Shown here one piece after another: positions 34,846 to 43,375 of a stretch of DNA of 64,000 bases. A program made the position numbers and the translations under genes. The notes under the pieces were generated by a model. It was given only the letters and a program-made list of their open reading frames with translations, was not told the origin of the DNA and searched no databases. Numbering within the stretch: the stretch's first letter is position 1; each line of letters begins with the position of its first letter. This stretch comes from JBBDIX01 sp050486225. GTDB taxonomy: Bacteria > Actinomycetota > Nitriliruptoria > Nitriliruptorales > Nitriliruptoraceae. Location of the stretch: assembly GCA_050486225.1 (NCBI GenBank), contig JBJHCV010000010.1, positions 29,567-93,566 of the forward strand. The letters are read 5' to 3'.

Positions 34846-35670
34846 TCAGCCCGCGGCCCAGTCCGGTCCGAACGGCGGCGTGACCACCCGTCGGCCCTGG
34901 TCGAGGCCATCGAGGATGGCGAGCTCGTCGCCCGAGAGGTTCACGTCGAGCGCCCCCAGGTTGTCGCGCACCTGGTCGGGCGTGTCGGCGCCCGGGACGG
35001 CCACGACCCGGTCCTGGGCCAGCACCCACGCAAGCGCGACCTGCGCCGGCGTGCATCCGTGGCCATCGGCCACCTGCTGGATGACCGGTTCGTCGAACAC
35101 CTCACCCCGGGCCAGCGGGCAGTAGGCCGTCAGGACCATGCCGCGGGCACGCACGAGGTCCAGCAGCGTGTCGTTGCCGAGGAACACGTGGAACTCGACC
35201 TGGTCGAACGCGAGGTCGGGCACCAGTTCGAGTGCGCGCGTGAGCAGTGACGGCGGGTAGTTCGACACGCCGATCGCACGGGTCAGCCCTCGTTCGCGCA
35301 ACGACACGAGGCCCTCGAGGTCGGCCTCCAGGTCGCGATCGGGCCGCGGCCAGTGCAGCAGTGTCAGGTCGACGTCGTCGGTGCCCAGCCGACGCAGGCT
35401 CTCGGCCATCGCCTCACCGAAGTCCTCCACGACGGGACCTCGCGGGTGGACGAACTTGGTCGTCAGCCAGACGTCGGCACGCGGGACGGCCGACCGTGCG
35501 AGGGCCTGACCGACCGCCTCCTCGCTGCCGTAGTACTGGGCCGTGTCGATGTGCCGGTAGCCCGCGGCAAGCGCGGCCTCGACGACCTCGCGGCCCTCGT
35601 CGCCGGTTCGGCCGAGCGTGCCGAGGCCGAGGACAGGGACGTGCTGACCGTGCACCTCGAGCGTTCTCAT
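34846..35670 (-). CDS. Aldo/keto reductase
   Basis: A 274-residue NADPH-dependent oxidoreductase starting at ATG 35670. AKR motifs are LGLGTLG, the catalytic-region segment GYRHIDTAQYYGSEEAVG (Asp and Tyr of the tetrad), LTTKFVHPRG (Lys), DLTLLHWPRP (His), GVSNYP, and the cofactor end VVAVPGADTPDQVRDNLGAL. It resembles the 2,5-diketo-gluconate reductase/AKR5 branch. Substrate unknown. It converges with ridA, separated by 31 nt. Confidence 0.92.
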   Translation of the reverse strand: MRTLEVHGQHVPVLGLGTLGRTGDEGREVVEAALAAGYRHIDTAQYYGSEEAVGQALARSAVPRADVWLTTKFVHPRGPVVEDFGEAMAESLRRLGTDDVDLTLLHWPRPDRDLEADLEGLVSLRERGLTRAIGVSNYPPSLLTRALELVPDLAFDQVEFHVFLGNDTLLDLVRARGMVLTAYCPLARGEVFDEPVIQQVADGHGCTPAQVALAWVLAQDRVVAVPGADTPDQVRDNLGALDVNLSGDELAILDGLDQGRRVVTPPFGPDWAAG

Positions 35671-35749
35671 GGAGCCCTCCCAGTGTCGTACGAAGCACTT
35701 CGCACCGCCGCACGCGCGGCCACGTGTCGCACCCGGGTCGCGGCGACAC

Positions 35750-36898
35750 TCATCGCAGGACCAGCACCCCGACGAAAGGCAGGACGACGAACAGGCCTGC
35801 CACGTAGGCAGCCACCAGCCCACGGTTGCGGACGGCGGCTGCCGACAGCGCCTCGGCGAGCCGGACCGGGACGTGACGGACCGCAGGGACCGGGTAGACG
35901 ATGGCGATGGCGGTGAGGTTGAACAGCATGTGGACGAACGCGATCACCAGCGCCGCGGGCTGATCGATCGCCAGCGCCGCGAGCAGCGCGGTCGCGGTCG
36001 TACCGATGTTGGCGCCGAGCGTGACCGGGTAGGCGTTGCGCACCGTGAGGATGCCCGCGGCCACCATCGGCACGAGGATCGAGGTGGTGATCGTCGACGA
36101 CATGACGGCGAGCGTGATCAGCAGGCCCATCACGATGCCGGGGACTCCTCCACCGCGGTTCAGCAGCCGGTTCATCGCCTGCTCGATGCGCCCTGCCATC
36201 ACCGCCCGCATGTTGGTGGTCACGAACCGCAGCGACGCGAAGAGCAGCCCCATGCCGACCACCAGCATCAGGACCCCGAGCGCGCCCCCTGCCGGCGCCA
36301 GGTCGTCGAGACCCCGTTCGATCAGTCCTGTGCCCGCCTTCACCGCGGTGCGGATGGGACTGTCGGCCTCTGCCCCTCCGAAGCCCGCGCGGCCGGCGGC
36401 ACTCGCGAGCGACACGGCGGCTCGCGAGATGACCCCCGTGAACAGTTCCAGGGGGAAGAGGATGAGCACGGCGATGATGTTGAAGAAGTCGTGCATCGTC
36501 GCGGCGGCGAAGGCCCGCCGGAACTCGTTCGGCCACCGGATGCTGCCCAGCGACACGAGCGTGTTCGTGATCGTGGTCCCGATGTTGGCGCCCATGATCA
36601 TCGGCACGGCCAGGCTGACGGGCAGGGTGCCTGATCCCACGAGGCCGACGATCGTCGCGGTGGAGATCGACGACGACTGGACGATCACGGTGGCGGCGAT
36701 CCCGGCGAACAGACCGGCGAGCGGATTGCCCACGCTCGCGAGCAGCTGGGTCTCGAACCCGGCTCCGAACTGCCGGATGCCTCCCTCGAGCAGCCCCACC
36801 CCGACGAGGAACACGTACAACAGACTGAGCGCGAAGGTGAGGCGCACGGGCTTGGGCGTGGCACGACCCAACGAGCCCACCCAGGTGTCACGTCTCAT
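35750..36898 (-). CDS. Na/Pi-cotransporter family protein (NptA/PNaS)
   Basis: A 382-residue polytopic protein. The PNaS signature VQSSSISTATIVGLVGSG with GANIGTTITNTLVSLGSI appears in the first half, and the repeat VMSSTITTSILVPM with GANIGTTATALLAAL in the second, so the internal inverted duplication is intact. Family members import phosphate with Na+ at higher phosphate levels. No PhoU-like C-terminal domain is fused. It is not linked to the pst genes and no PHO-box repeat is visible upstream. Confidence 0.88.
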   Translation of the reverse strand: MRRDTWVGSLGRATPKPVRLTFALSLLYVFLVGVGLLEGGIRQFGAGFETQLLASVGNPLAGLFAGIAATVIVQSSSISTATIVGLVGSGTLPVSLAVPMIMGANIGTTITNTLVSLGSIRWPNEFRRAFAAATMHDFFNIIAVLILFPLELFTGVISRAAVSLASAAGRAGFGGAEADSPIRTAVKAGTGLIERGLDDLAPAGGALGVLMLVVGMGLLFASLRFVTTNMRAVMAGRIEQAMNRLLNRGGGVPGIVMGLLITLAVMSSTITTSILVPMVAAGILTVRNAYPVTLGANIGTTATALLAALAIDQPAALVIAFVHMLFNLTAIAIVYPVPAVRHVPVRLAEALSAAAVRNRGLVAAYVAGLFVVLPFVGVLVLR

Positions 36899-37030
36899 CG
36901 ATCCAACGACTCCGTTGAGTCGGCGACGGCTGCGACACCGCCGGGGCGCACCTGCACCTGCAGGTCGTCTCGCACGGGGAACGGTAACAGCCCACTGGGG
37001 CGTGCCGGACGCGTCTGCGCCGACCCGTGG

Positions 37031-37858
37031 TCACCGTTGGCGCGACTGGTCCTGCGCGAGCGTGCGCGATCCGTCGACCTCGAGTTCGACCCGCTCGTCG
37101 TGGAACGCGATGCGCCCCACGATGGCGCCGACCTCGGGCCGGGGATCTCCGTACACCCACGCGGCGTCGGCCACCGTCGCACCACCAGCGACGACATGGT
37201 GGTAGCGGGTCGTGGTGCCCTTGTACGGGCACTGTGTCACGGTGTCGCTGGGCGCGAGCAGGGTGTGGTCGACGTCCTCCACCGGGAGGTACCAGCGTGG
37301 GGGGTGACCGGTCTCGAACAGCACCACGGCACGTCGACTGTCGGCGACGGTCACGCCTCCGACGCGGACGACGACGTGTCGGTCCGTGCGCAGCACGTCG
37401 CACCGGTGGTACGGGTCGCGCGCGTGCACGTGCACCTGTTCCGCCTCCTCCCACCACTCGTCGACCGCGTGCCAGTCGAACGCAACGAGCCCGTCGAGCG
37501 GTGGGCACCCCGGGGTAGGGCGACGGTGGCTCCAGGCGGCATTCGTCCGTTCGTCGCGACCGACCCGGATCGACCAGTACGTCGCCACGCCCTTGACCAG
37601 ACACTGCGTCGAGTGGTCGCTGGTCACCAGCAGGTCCATGCGGACGTCCGACTCGGGGAAGTGGTACACGGGCAGCCGACCCGTCTCGTGGAGCAGCCGG
37701 ACGTGTGTGCTGTCGGCGATCGTCTCTCCCGCGACGACGACCCGCACCCGGCGTGGACTGTCCTCCAGGTACAGCACGTGATCGAGGCCTTCGCGGCAGA
37801 AGTTGAAGGACCCGGCGGGTTCACGCCCGAATGGTCCGGTACCTCGGGTCAACGCCAC
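37031..37858 (-). CDS. Tandem DUF427 protein
   Basis: A 275-residue protein made of two DUF427 units. Unit one is about 28-120 (VRVVVAGETIADSTHVRLLHETGRLPVYHFPESDV ... CLVKGVATYW). Unit two is about 155-250 (VVVRVGGVTVADSRRAVVLFETGHPPRWYLPVEDV ... CPYKGTTTRYH). Each has the conserved VYHFPESDV-type and C-x-YKG-type motifs. DUF427 proteins are small beta barrels of unknown function, common in actinobacteria; the double form is also known. It is 19 nt upstream of gcvH's end on the same strand, with no clear functional link. Confidence 0.85.
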   Translation of the reverse strand: MALTRGTGPFGREPAGSFNFCREGLDHVLYLEDSPRRVRVVVAGETIADSTHVRLLHETGRLPVYHFPESDVRMDLLVTSDHSTQCLVKGVATYWSIRVGRDERTNAAWSHRRPTPGCPPLDGLVAFDWHAVDEWWEEAEQVHVHARDPYHRCDVLRTDRHVVVRVGGVTVADSRRAVVLFETGHPPRWYLPVEDVDHTLLAPSDTVTQCPYKGTTTRYHHVVAGGATVADAAWVYGDPRPEVGAIVGRIAFHDERVELEVDGSRTLAQDQSRQR

Positions 37859-37877
37859 GATCTGCTCCGTGTCCGGG

Positions 37878-38258
37878 TCAGGACCGCTGCTGGGCGTACT
37901 CGTCCGCCGAGAGGAGTCCGGCGACGGGGTCTCCCTCCACCTCGATGACCGCGATCCATCCCTCGTCGTACGGCGAGGCGTTCACCACGTCCGGCTGGTC
38001 CTCGAGCACGCTGTTGGCATCGACGACGGTCCCGGAGACGGGCGAGACGAGCTCGGACACCGTCTTGACGGACTCGATCTCGCCCAGCGACTCGCCTCGG
38101 GTGACCCGGTCGCCGACCGCCGGAACGTCGACGAACACGATCTCGCCGAGCTGGTCCTGCGCGAAGTCGGTGATCCCGATCCGTACATGGTCGCCGTCGA
38201 CCTTCACCCAGAGGTCTCCGTCGTGGTAGTGGCGGTCGTCGGGTGTCGTGGCGGTCAT
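37878..38258 (-). CDS. gcvH: Glycine cleavage system H protein
   Basis: A 126-residue lipoyl carrier protein. It starts at ATG 38258; the longer upstream frame is not conserved-looking. The swinging lysine is Lys65 in EIESVKTVSE, and the C-terminal motif VVNASPYDEGW is diagnostic. GcvH shuttles the methylamine group of glycine between GcvP, GcvT and Lpd. No gcvP or gcvT is in the window. It is followed by the DUF427 gene on the same strand. Confidence 0.95.
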   Translation of the reverse strand: MTATTPDDRHYHDGDLWVKVDGDHVRIGITDFAQDQLGEIVFVDVPAVGDRVTRGESLGEIESVKTVSELVSPVSGTVVDANSVLEDQPDVVNASPYDEGWIAVIEVEGDPVAGLLSADEYAQQRS

Positions 38259-38475
38259 GACGGTCCTGTCGGTGATGAGTCCGTGGGGTGCGACGCGAGT
38301 CAAGGCCGCCACGCCGGTGTGTGCAACCCTGTGTCGCAGCCAGTCGGACCCGGGTCTGACCACGCCGTGCGACTACGCTGACACCGGATCCAGCACGACC
38401 GATGACCTGACGCGCGCTCGCGCCGTCTCGAGCGAGGACGCCCCAGGCATCGACCCCTGACGCGGTGGAACCTTC

Positions 38476-39504
38476 GTGGACCGAGCCGGGACTGCCGTCG
38501 CATTCGACGCGCTGCGCCCCGTCGCGACGGTGGGGGCCGTGTTCTACCTGGGCTTCGCCGCGCTCGTGCACCGCTCGTTCAGTGGCGAGGTCTCCACGGC
38601 GGTGCCGCTGTCGGTCGCTGGCGTCGGCGTCGTGCTCGTCGGACTCCACGTGGCCCTGGGCAGCCGGCTCGAACCCGTCCTGCGTCGCCATGCCCTGACG
38701 GTGGCCGCCGGGCTCTCCGTGCTCTTCGCGTCCATCCCGATGCTGTTCATGACGGTGTGGCAGCGGCCCTACCCCGGTGTCGGGCTGATCCTCATCACCG
38801 TCGCCACCGCTGCGCTGATCCATCATCCCGGCGTCGCCACCGTGCTCGTCGCGACGTTCCTGGCGTGCTGGGTCGCGATCGCCGGGCGATTCGGTGTGCC
38901 CGTGCCCTGGTCGCTGTTCCTCACCGAACTGGTCATGGTCGCCGTCGCCGCGACGATCCTGCACCTGGCCGCCACCCGCACGGTCCGCCGACTCGAGGAG
39001 GCACGGCGTGAGATCCTCGAGCTCGCGGGCACCGACGACCTGACCGGGATCGCGAACTCACGTCGTGTCCACGAGGAGGGCCGGCGGCGCCTCGAACGCT
39101 CGGTCGCTTCTGGCGACTGGTTGTCCGTGCTGTACCTGGACATGGATGACCTCAAGGCGCACAACGACGCAGGCGGACACCGGGCGGGCGACCGCGCGCT
39201 GCAGCGCCTGACGGCAGCGCTGCGTGCGACCGTCCGTCCCACCGATCTGGTCGGGCGCATCGGCGGCGACGAGTTCGTGGTCGTCGCGCACACCGATCCT
39301 GCGGACGCCCACGCCCTGGCCGAGCGCGTCCACGCCGCACTCGAAGACGTCGGCCTCTCCGCGAGCATCGGCGCGGCGTCCACCTCGACCGACGTCGACT
39401 TCGAGAACCTGCTGCACCGCGCAGACCAGGCGATGTACGCATCGAAGGCCGATCGCACCTCCTCTGAGCGGCCCGCCGACCACGAGGCGCCCACCGACGG
39501 TTGA
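38476..39504 (+). CDS. Membrane-bound GGDEF diguanylate cyclase
   Basis: A 342-residue protein. Six hydrophobic spans fill residues 15-170, followed by a short linker and a GGDEF domain (about 182-325). The active-site loop RIGGDEFVVV is at 262-270. There is no upstream RxxD inhibitory site, and the linker is short (RRLEEARREILELAGTDDLTG). It should make c-di-GMP from GTP in response to an unknown membrane signal. Start is the first GTG of the frame; it stands alone on the plus strand. Confidence 0.87.
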   Translation: MDRAGTAVAFDALRPVATVGAVFYLGFAALVHRSFSGEVSTAVPLSVAGVGVVLVGLHVALGSRLEPVLRRHALTVAAGLSVLFASIPMLFMTVWQRPYPGVGLILITVATAALIHHPGVATVLVATFLACWVAIAGRFGVPVPWSLFLTELVMVAVAATILHLAATRTVRRLEEARREILELAGTDDLTGIANSRRVHEEGRRRLERSVASGDWLSVLYLDMDDLKAHNDAGGHRAGDRALQRLTAALRATVRPTDLVGRIGGDEFVVVAHTDPADAHALAERVHAALEDVGLSASIGAASTSTDVDFENLLHRADQAMYASKADRTSSERPADHEAPTDG

Positions 39505-39923
39505 GGCGGGGATGTCGCGCCCAACCCGCGCGCCGCCGCCACGCCCTCTGGGTGAGGACATCAGGCCCTGTCCGCGACGAGCCAATGGCGGCACGCTCGT
39601 TCGAGGATCCATCCGTGAGGCCTCGCGGACGAGAGCACGGATGGAGCCCCGAGGCAGGACCTGACGAGTCCGCCCGGCGCAGACAGGAGGGCGTCCGATC
39701 CTGGGGAGTTGGCCGCTTCCCGGCCCGCGGATGCCACTTCAACGCTGGGCTCGAGGGAACACTCAACGTCGCACCAGCCCGCGAAGGCTCCTGGACCCGG
39801 CCGCGCGGGATCCCCAGCGATCAGCGGACGGCGGGACCTCGTGCTCTGGTCCCATCCGGTCACGCACGGCACGATGGCCTCTGGAGTGGTCGTGGTCGAC
39901 GCGGCCGCCTCGACGGATACCCC
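39505..39923. other. 419-bp gap without a convincing gene
   Basis: Frames are open on both strands only because of the high G+C content; none has a protein-like composition or recognised motif. It presumably holds the promoter of the phosphoribosyltransferase-hydrolase gene, but I could not identify a clear -35/-10 pair or repeat. Confidence 0.5.
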
Positions 39924-41237
39924 ATGCGATTCCAGGACCGACGCGACGCAGGTCGCCGGCTCGCTGCCCGCCTGCAGCACCTCGCGTCACAGCGACCCAT
40001 CGTCGTGGGACTGCCACGCGGTGGCATACCGGTGGCCCACGAGGTCGCCATCGCCCTGTCCGCGCCGCTCGACGTCCTCGTGGTGCGCAAGATCGGCCTG
40101 CCCTGGCAGCCCGAACTCGGCATCGGCGCGCTCGGCGAGGAGGGGGTCCGGGTGTGGAACGAGCAACTGCTGGCATCCACGAACGTCCCGCGCGACGACC
40201 TCGCCGCGGTCGTCCGACACGAGGAGACCGAACTGACGCGCCGGGTGCGGCGCTACCGAGGCGATCTGCAGCCGCTGCCCGTCGCCGGCCGAACCGTCAT
40301 CGTGGTGGACGATGGGCTGGCGACGGGATCCACGGCGCGTGCAGGTGTCGAGGTGCTGCGGCGACGCGGGGCCTCGCGAATCGTCCTCGCCGTGCCGGTC
40401 GCCCCTGCCGGGACGGCTCGGGAACTCGGGTCGACCGTCGACGAGTTCGTCTGCCTGCACTCCCCCGCTGAGTTCTGGGCGATCGGCGCCTTCTACGACG
40501 ACTTCTCCCAGACCTCCGACGACGAGGTGGCCGACCTGCTCGCTGACGTCGCGGCGCGGTCGACCGCGCGCCGGTCCTCGATCCAGGGTGCGTCGGAGGA
40601 CGTCGACGTCGAGATCGACGGGTTGACCCTCCCTGGCGTGCTGCACGTTCCGAGTGGAGCCAGGGGGCTCGTGCTGTTCGCGCACGGCAGCGGCAGCGGC
40701 AGGCGAAGCCCGCGCAACGTCGCGGTGAGCCGCCACCTCGACGAGGCGGGCATCGCCACCCTGCTCCTCGACCTTCTCACACCCGACGAGGAGTCCGACC
40801 CGTCGCGGGTGTTCGACGTCGAACTCCTCGCGTCTCGCCTGCTCGGGGCCACGCGGTGGGTGCGTGCACGTGCGGACCTGGCGCACCTTCCGTTGGGATA
40901 CTTCGGAGCGAGTACGGGCGCAGCCGCGGCGCTGTGGGCCGCCACCCGGCTCGGCCCCGACGTCGCGGCGGTGGTCTCACGAGGTGGACGACCAGACCTG
41001 GCTGCGGCGCATCTCGGATCCGTCACGGCCCCGACCCTGCTGATCGTGGGATCGCGCGACCCGCAGGTGCTGGACCTGAACCAGCAGGCCCGGAGACTCC
41101 TGCGTGGTCTCAGTGAACTGGTCGTCGTACAGGGGGCGTCACACCTCTTCGAGGAGCCCGGGGCGCTGGAGCAGGTCTCCCAACTCGCTCGGGACTGGTT
41201 CTCCCGTCACCTGGTCGCGGCGCCACGAGCCTCCTGA
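39924..41237 (+). CDS. Phosphoribosyltransferase fused to a dienelactone-hydrolase-like domain
   Basis: A 437-residue two-domain protein from ATG 39924. Residues 1-215 are a type I phosphoribosyltransferase: PIVVGLPRGGIPVAHEVA, the PRPP loop VIVVDDGLATGSTA and a LRRRGASRIVLAVPVAP strand. Residues about 225-437 form an alpha/beta hydrolase: VLFAHGSGSGRRSPRN (oxyanion region), nucleophile elbow FGASTGAAAAL, PTLLIVGSRDP (acid) and GASHLFEEPG (His). Such fusions are widespread in actinobacteria, cyanobacteria and proteobacteria, but no reaction is established. The frame runs further upstream without domain similarity. Confidence 0.88.
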   Translation: MRFQDRRDAGRRLAARLQHLASQRPIVVGLPRGGIPVAHEVAIALSAPLDVLVVRKIGLPWQPELGIGALGEEGVRVWNEQLLASTNVPRDDLAAVVRHEETELTRRVRRYRGDLQPLPVAGRTVIVVDDGLATGSTARAGVEVLRRRGASRIVLAVPVAPAGTARELGSTVDEFVCLHSPAEFWAIGAFYDDFSQTSDDEVADLLADVAARSTARRSSIQGASEDVDVEIDGLTLPGVLHVPSGARGLVLFAHGSGSGRRSPRNVAVSRHLDEAGIATLLLDLLTPDEESDPSRVFDVELLASRLLGATRWVRARADLAHLPLGYFGASTGAAAALWAATRLGPDVAAVVSRGGRPDLAAAHLGSVTAPTLLIVGSRDPQVLDLNQQARRLLRGLSELVVVQGASHLFEEPGALEQVSQLARDWFSRHLVAAPRAS

Positions 41238-41377
41238 ACACCAGCGGGCACCGCGATGCCCACACATCGGGGCACCCGGTCCGGGTTCGGGTTCGGGTCC
41301 TGTGGTTGCGGGCCCGGGTCCACGTTCCTAACCTGGACGGCCCGAACTGCACAACGACCTCGGACACCAGGTGCCCG

Positions 41378-41818
41378 ATGCCGAGTCCTGACCCACCCAA
41401 CCCGCACCCTCCGCTGCGCCTCACTCCGTGGTTGGGCGTGAAGTTCCTGCTCCCACTCGGGCTCGGAGCGGTGCTCGTCTCGATCGCCGAGGAACCCGTA
41501 CAACTGCTGGTCACGGCGATCCTCGTACCGATCGTGACACTCGGCCTGGTCGGAAGGCACGGACTCACGTCCGACGAGAGCCGACTCCCGGGCCCGCTCC
41601 AGGGCGTCTGTCTGGGGATCTACGTGGGCGTCGCGGTGACCACCGTGGTCCTCGGCGCGTGGGACTGGTCGGTGGTGGTGTGGATCCTGCCGCTCACGGT
41701 CCTGTTCCCCGGCGCGCTGCCCAGCCGGCTTCGTCGTCCACTGCTCGCGAAGGTGACCGTCGACGAGGACGCCGTCCGACGCGCGCGATGGAACGACCGC
41801 CACGACGCGCCAACGTGA
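41378..41818 (+). CDS. Hypothetical membrane protein
   Basis: A 146-residue protein with a Pro-rich head (MPSPDPPNPHPPLRL) and about four hydrophobic segments (residues 24-40, 45-62, 80-100, 105-122), ending in a basic tail. I recognise no family. The start ATG 41378 is preferred to the upstream frame, which runs through G-rich repeats (GGGTTC units at 41281-41300). It is 140 nt downstream of the phosphoribosyltransferase fusion. Confidence 0.6.
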   Translation: MPSPDPPNPHPPLRLTPWLGVKFLLPLGLGAVLVSIAEEPVQLLVTAILVPIVTLGLVGRHGLTSDESRLPGPLQGVCLGIYVGVAVTTVVLGAWDWSVVVWILPLTVLFPGALPSRLRRPLLAKVTVDEDAVRRARWNDRHDAPT

Positions 41819-41861
41819 CCTGCGGCCGCGCAACCCGGGACTGCCACGTGTTGGGCCAGCG

Positions 41862-42371
41862 TCAGGCTCCGGCCTGTCCGTCAGCGGCGAGGACCGTGTC
41901 CAGGTGCTCCAGGTGCGCCTTGTAGCCCATCCTCATGCCGAAGGACGCCATCCGTGCACCGGAGCCCGTCTTCAGGATCTGCACGTCCAGCGTGAGGTGC
42001 GTGGAGGTCCCGTCCTCCCTGAGGGTCACGTCGTTGACGTGTTCGATGGTTCCGGTCACCTCCTCCCCCTCGGTCCACGAACGCGCGTCGAACGTGATGC
42101 GTCGCGGCCGATCGAGGACGGTGAAGGTTCCCTCCATCGGCCAACGCGTGCCCGCGTACTTCCCCATGGCGGGACCTGCCGTCATGACGACGTGGATTCG
42201 TCCACCGACCCGCGCGTCCACGTCGCAGTCGGTCACGGTGGTGTTCTCCGGCCCCCACCAGCGCTGCAGGAGTTCGGGCCGGGTCCACGCGTCCCACACG
42301 ACCTCCGCCGGGAACGGGTAGGTGCGTTCCAGGGTGAAGCCCCGATTGCGGCCGAACAGTGTGCTGATCAT
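41862..42371 (-). CDS. AHSA1-type SRPBCC protein
   Basis: A 169-residue Activator-of-Hsp90-like START-fold protein: LERTYPFPAEVVWDAWTRPELLQRWWGPENTTVTDCDVDARVGGRIHVVM, with the family WWGP and DARVGG motifs, and a C-terminal GYKAHLEHLDTVLA. These bacterial relatives probably bind small hydrophobic ligands. Its ATG overlaps the stop of an ArsR-type regulator by 4 nt, a very common actinobacterial pairing, so the regulator controls it. Confidence 0.88.
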   Translation of the reverse strand: MISTLFGRNRGFTLERTYPFPAEVVWDAWTRPELLQRWWGPENTTVTDCDVDARVGGRIHVVMTAGPAMGKYAGTRWPMEGTFTVLDRPRRITFDARSWTEGEEVTGTIEHVNDVTLREDGTSTHLTLDVQILKTGSGARMASFGMRMGYKAHLEHLDTVLAADGQAGA

Positions 42372-42709
42372 GAGGTTGCTCCCTGACGGGGGGTGGTCGC
42401 CGCGGCGGTGTCCTCGAGCACGGCGCCCAGCGCGTCGAGTCTCGACTCCCACTGCCGCTGGAACGTGTCGGCCCAGTCTCCGATTCGTTCAAACGGTTGC
42501 GTCTGCAGGTGGTAGATGCGACGCCTCGCCACCGGCTCGACGGCCACGATGCCTGCCTCGCGCAGGACGCCCAGGTGCTTGGACACCTGTGGTTGGCGGA
42601 TCTCCAGCGCGTCGACGATCTCGCCCACTGCGGCGGGCCGTTCACGCAGGAGCTCCACGATCCGCAGGCGACTGGGTTCTCCCAGCACGGCGAAGGTCGC
42701 AGCGTCCAT
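42368..42709 (-). CDS. ArsR-family transcriptional regulator
   Basis: A 113-residue winged-helix protein from ATG 42709: FAVLGEPSRLRIVELLRERPAAVGEIVDALEIRQPQVSKHLGVLREAGIVAVEPVARRRIYHL. There are no metal-binding cysteines, so it belongs to the non-metal ArsR group that partners SRPBCC proteins. It is coupled to the AHSA1-type gene and has a perfect inverted repeat 24-43 nt upstream. Confidence 0.92.
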   Translation of the reverse strand: MDAATFAVLGEPSRLRIVELLRERPAAVGEIVDALEIRQPQVSKHLGVLREAGIVAVEPVARRRIYHLQTQPFERIGDWADTFQRQWESRLDALGAVLEDTAAATTPRQGATS

Positions 42710-42732
42710 GGCGCGCACCCTACGAGCACCAT

Positions 42733-42752
42733 GTATTCCCGTCAAGGAATAC
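42733..42752 (-). promoter_or_regulatory. Perfect inverted repeat, operator of the ArsR/AHSA1 operon
   Basis: GTATTCC (42733-42739) and GGAATAC (42746-42752) with a 6-bp spacer CGTCAA form a perfect dyad upstream of the arsR start, in DNA clearly richer in A/T than its surroundings. It is the expected autoregulatory site. Confidence 0.6.
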
Positions 42753-42838
42753 GTCCCGCCCAGCCGCGCCGACACGATGGCGCAAGCACGTCGGCCTCGG
42801 CCACATCGCTGGCCCCGGAGACGAGGGGCGTGTCGTGG

Positions 42839-43240
42839 CTACGCGCCGAGTGCGACCACGGTGGCGAGCACCGCGAGGACCAGAGTGATCGAACCCATTC
42901 CCCAGCGTTCGAGGGGATGTGGAGCCGTGAGGTTCGCGAGGGCGTTGAGGACGAGGAAGCCGACGATGACCCACGTCGCCGCCCGCAGTGGACCAGACCC
43001 CATGGGAATCCCGACGAGTCCCGAACGCGCGAGCAGGACCCAGCCGAGCAGCGTCAGCATCAGCGCCTGTCCGACAGCAAGCGCTCGGAAGGGTGCGGTG
43101 AGCACCCCGGATCGCGTGGGTGCCCGGCCCCCCAGGACGGCTTCGCCGTATGGCAGACCGAGGGCCAACGCCACCTGGAAGGCCGCGACTCCGGCGATGA
43201 GCACGGATGCGGCGACCGAGGAGTACTGCGCAGCATTCAC
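42839..43240 (-). CDS. Hypothetical four-span membrane protein
   Basis: A 133-residue protein with hydrophobic segments at about 9-28, 48-70, 85-105 and 113-132. A conserved-looking loop, LGLPYGEAVLGGRAP, lies between the first two; this GxPYGxAxxGG pattern is shared by a family of uncharacterised actinobacterial membrane proteins as I recall it. Function unknown. The neighbours are the arsR/AHSA1 pair and a CPBP protease gene. Confidence 0.68.
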   Translation of the reverse strand: MNAAQYSSVAASVLIAGVAAFQVALALGLPYGEAVLGGRAPTRSGVLTAPFRALAVGQALMLTLLGWVLLARSGLVGIPMGSGPLRAATWVIVGFLVLNALANLTAPHPLERWGMGSITLVLAVLATVVALGA

Positions 43241-43375
43241 CCGTCGACTCCCGTTCGTCGTGGACGGTCACCTCGGTATGGGCTCGACGTGGACGGTCGT
43301 GTCGGTCGAGTGTCCAGCACCGGAGGCACCACCGACAGGGACTTGCGTCCCGGGCAGGGTCGCACGCGGCCCCTG

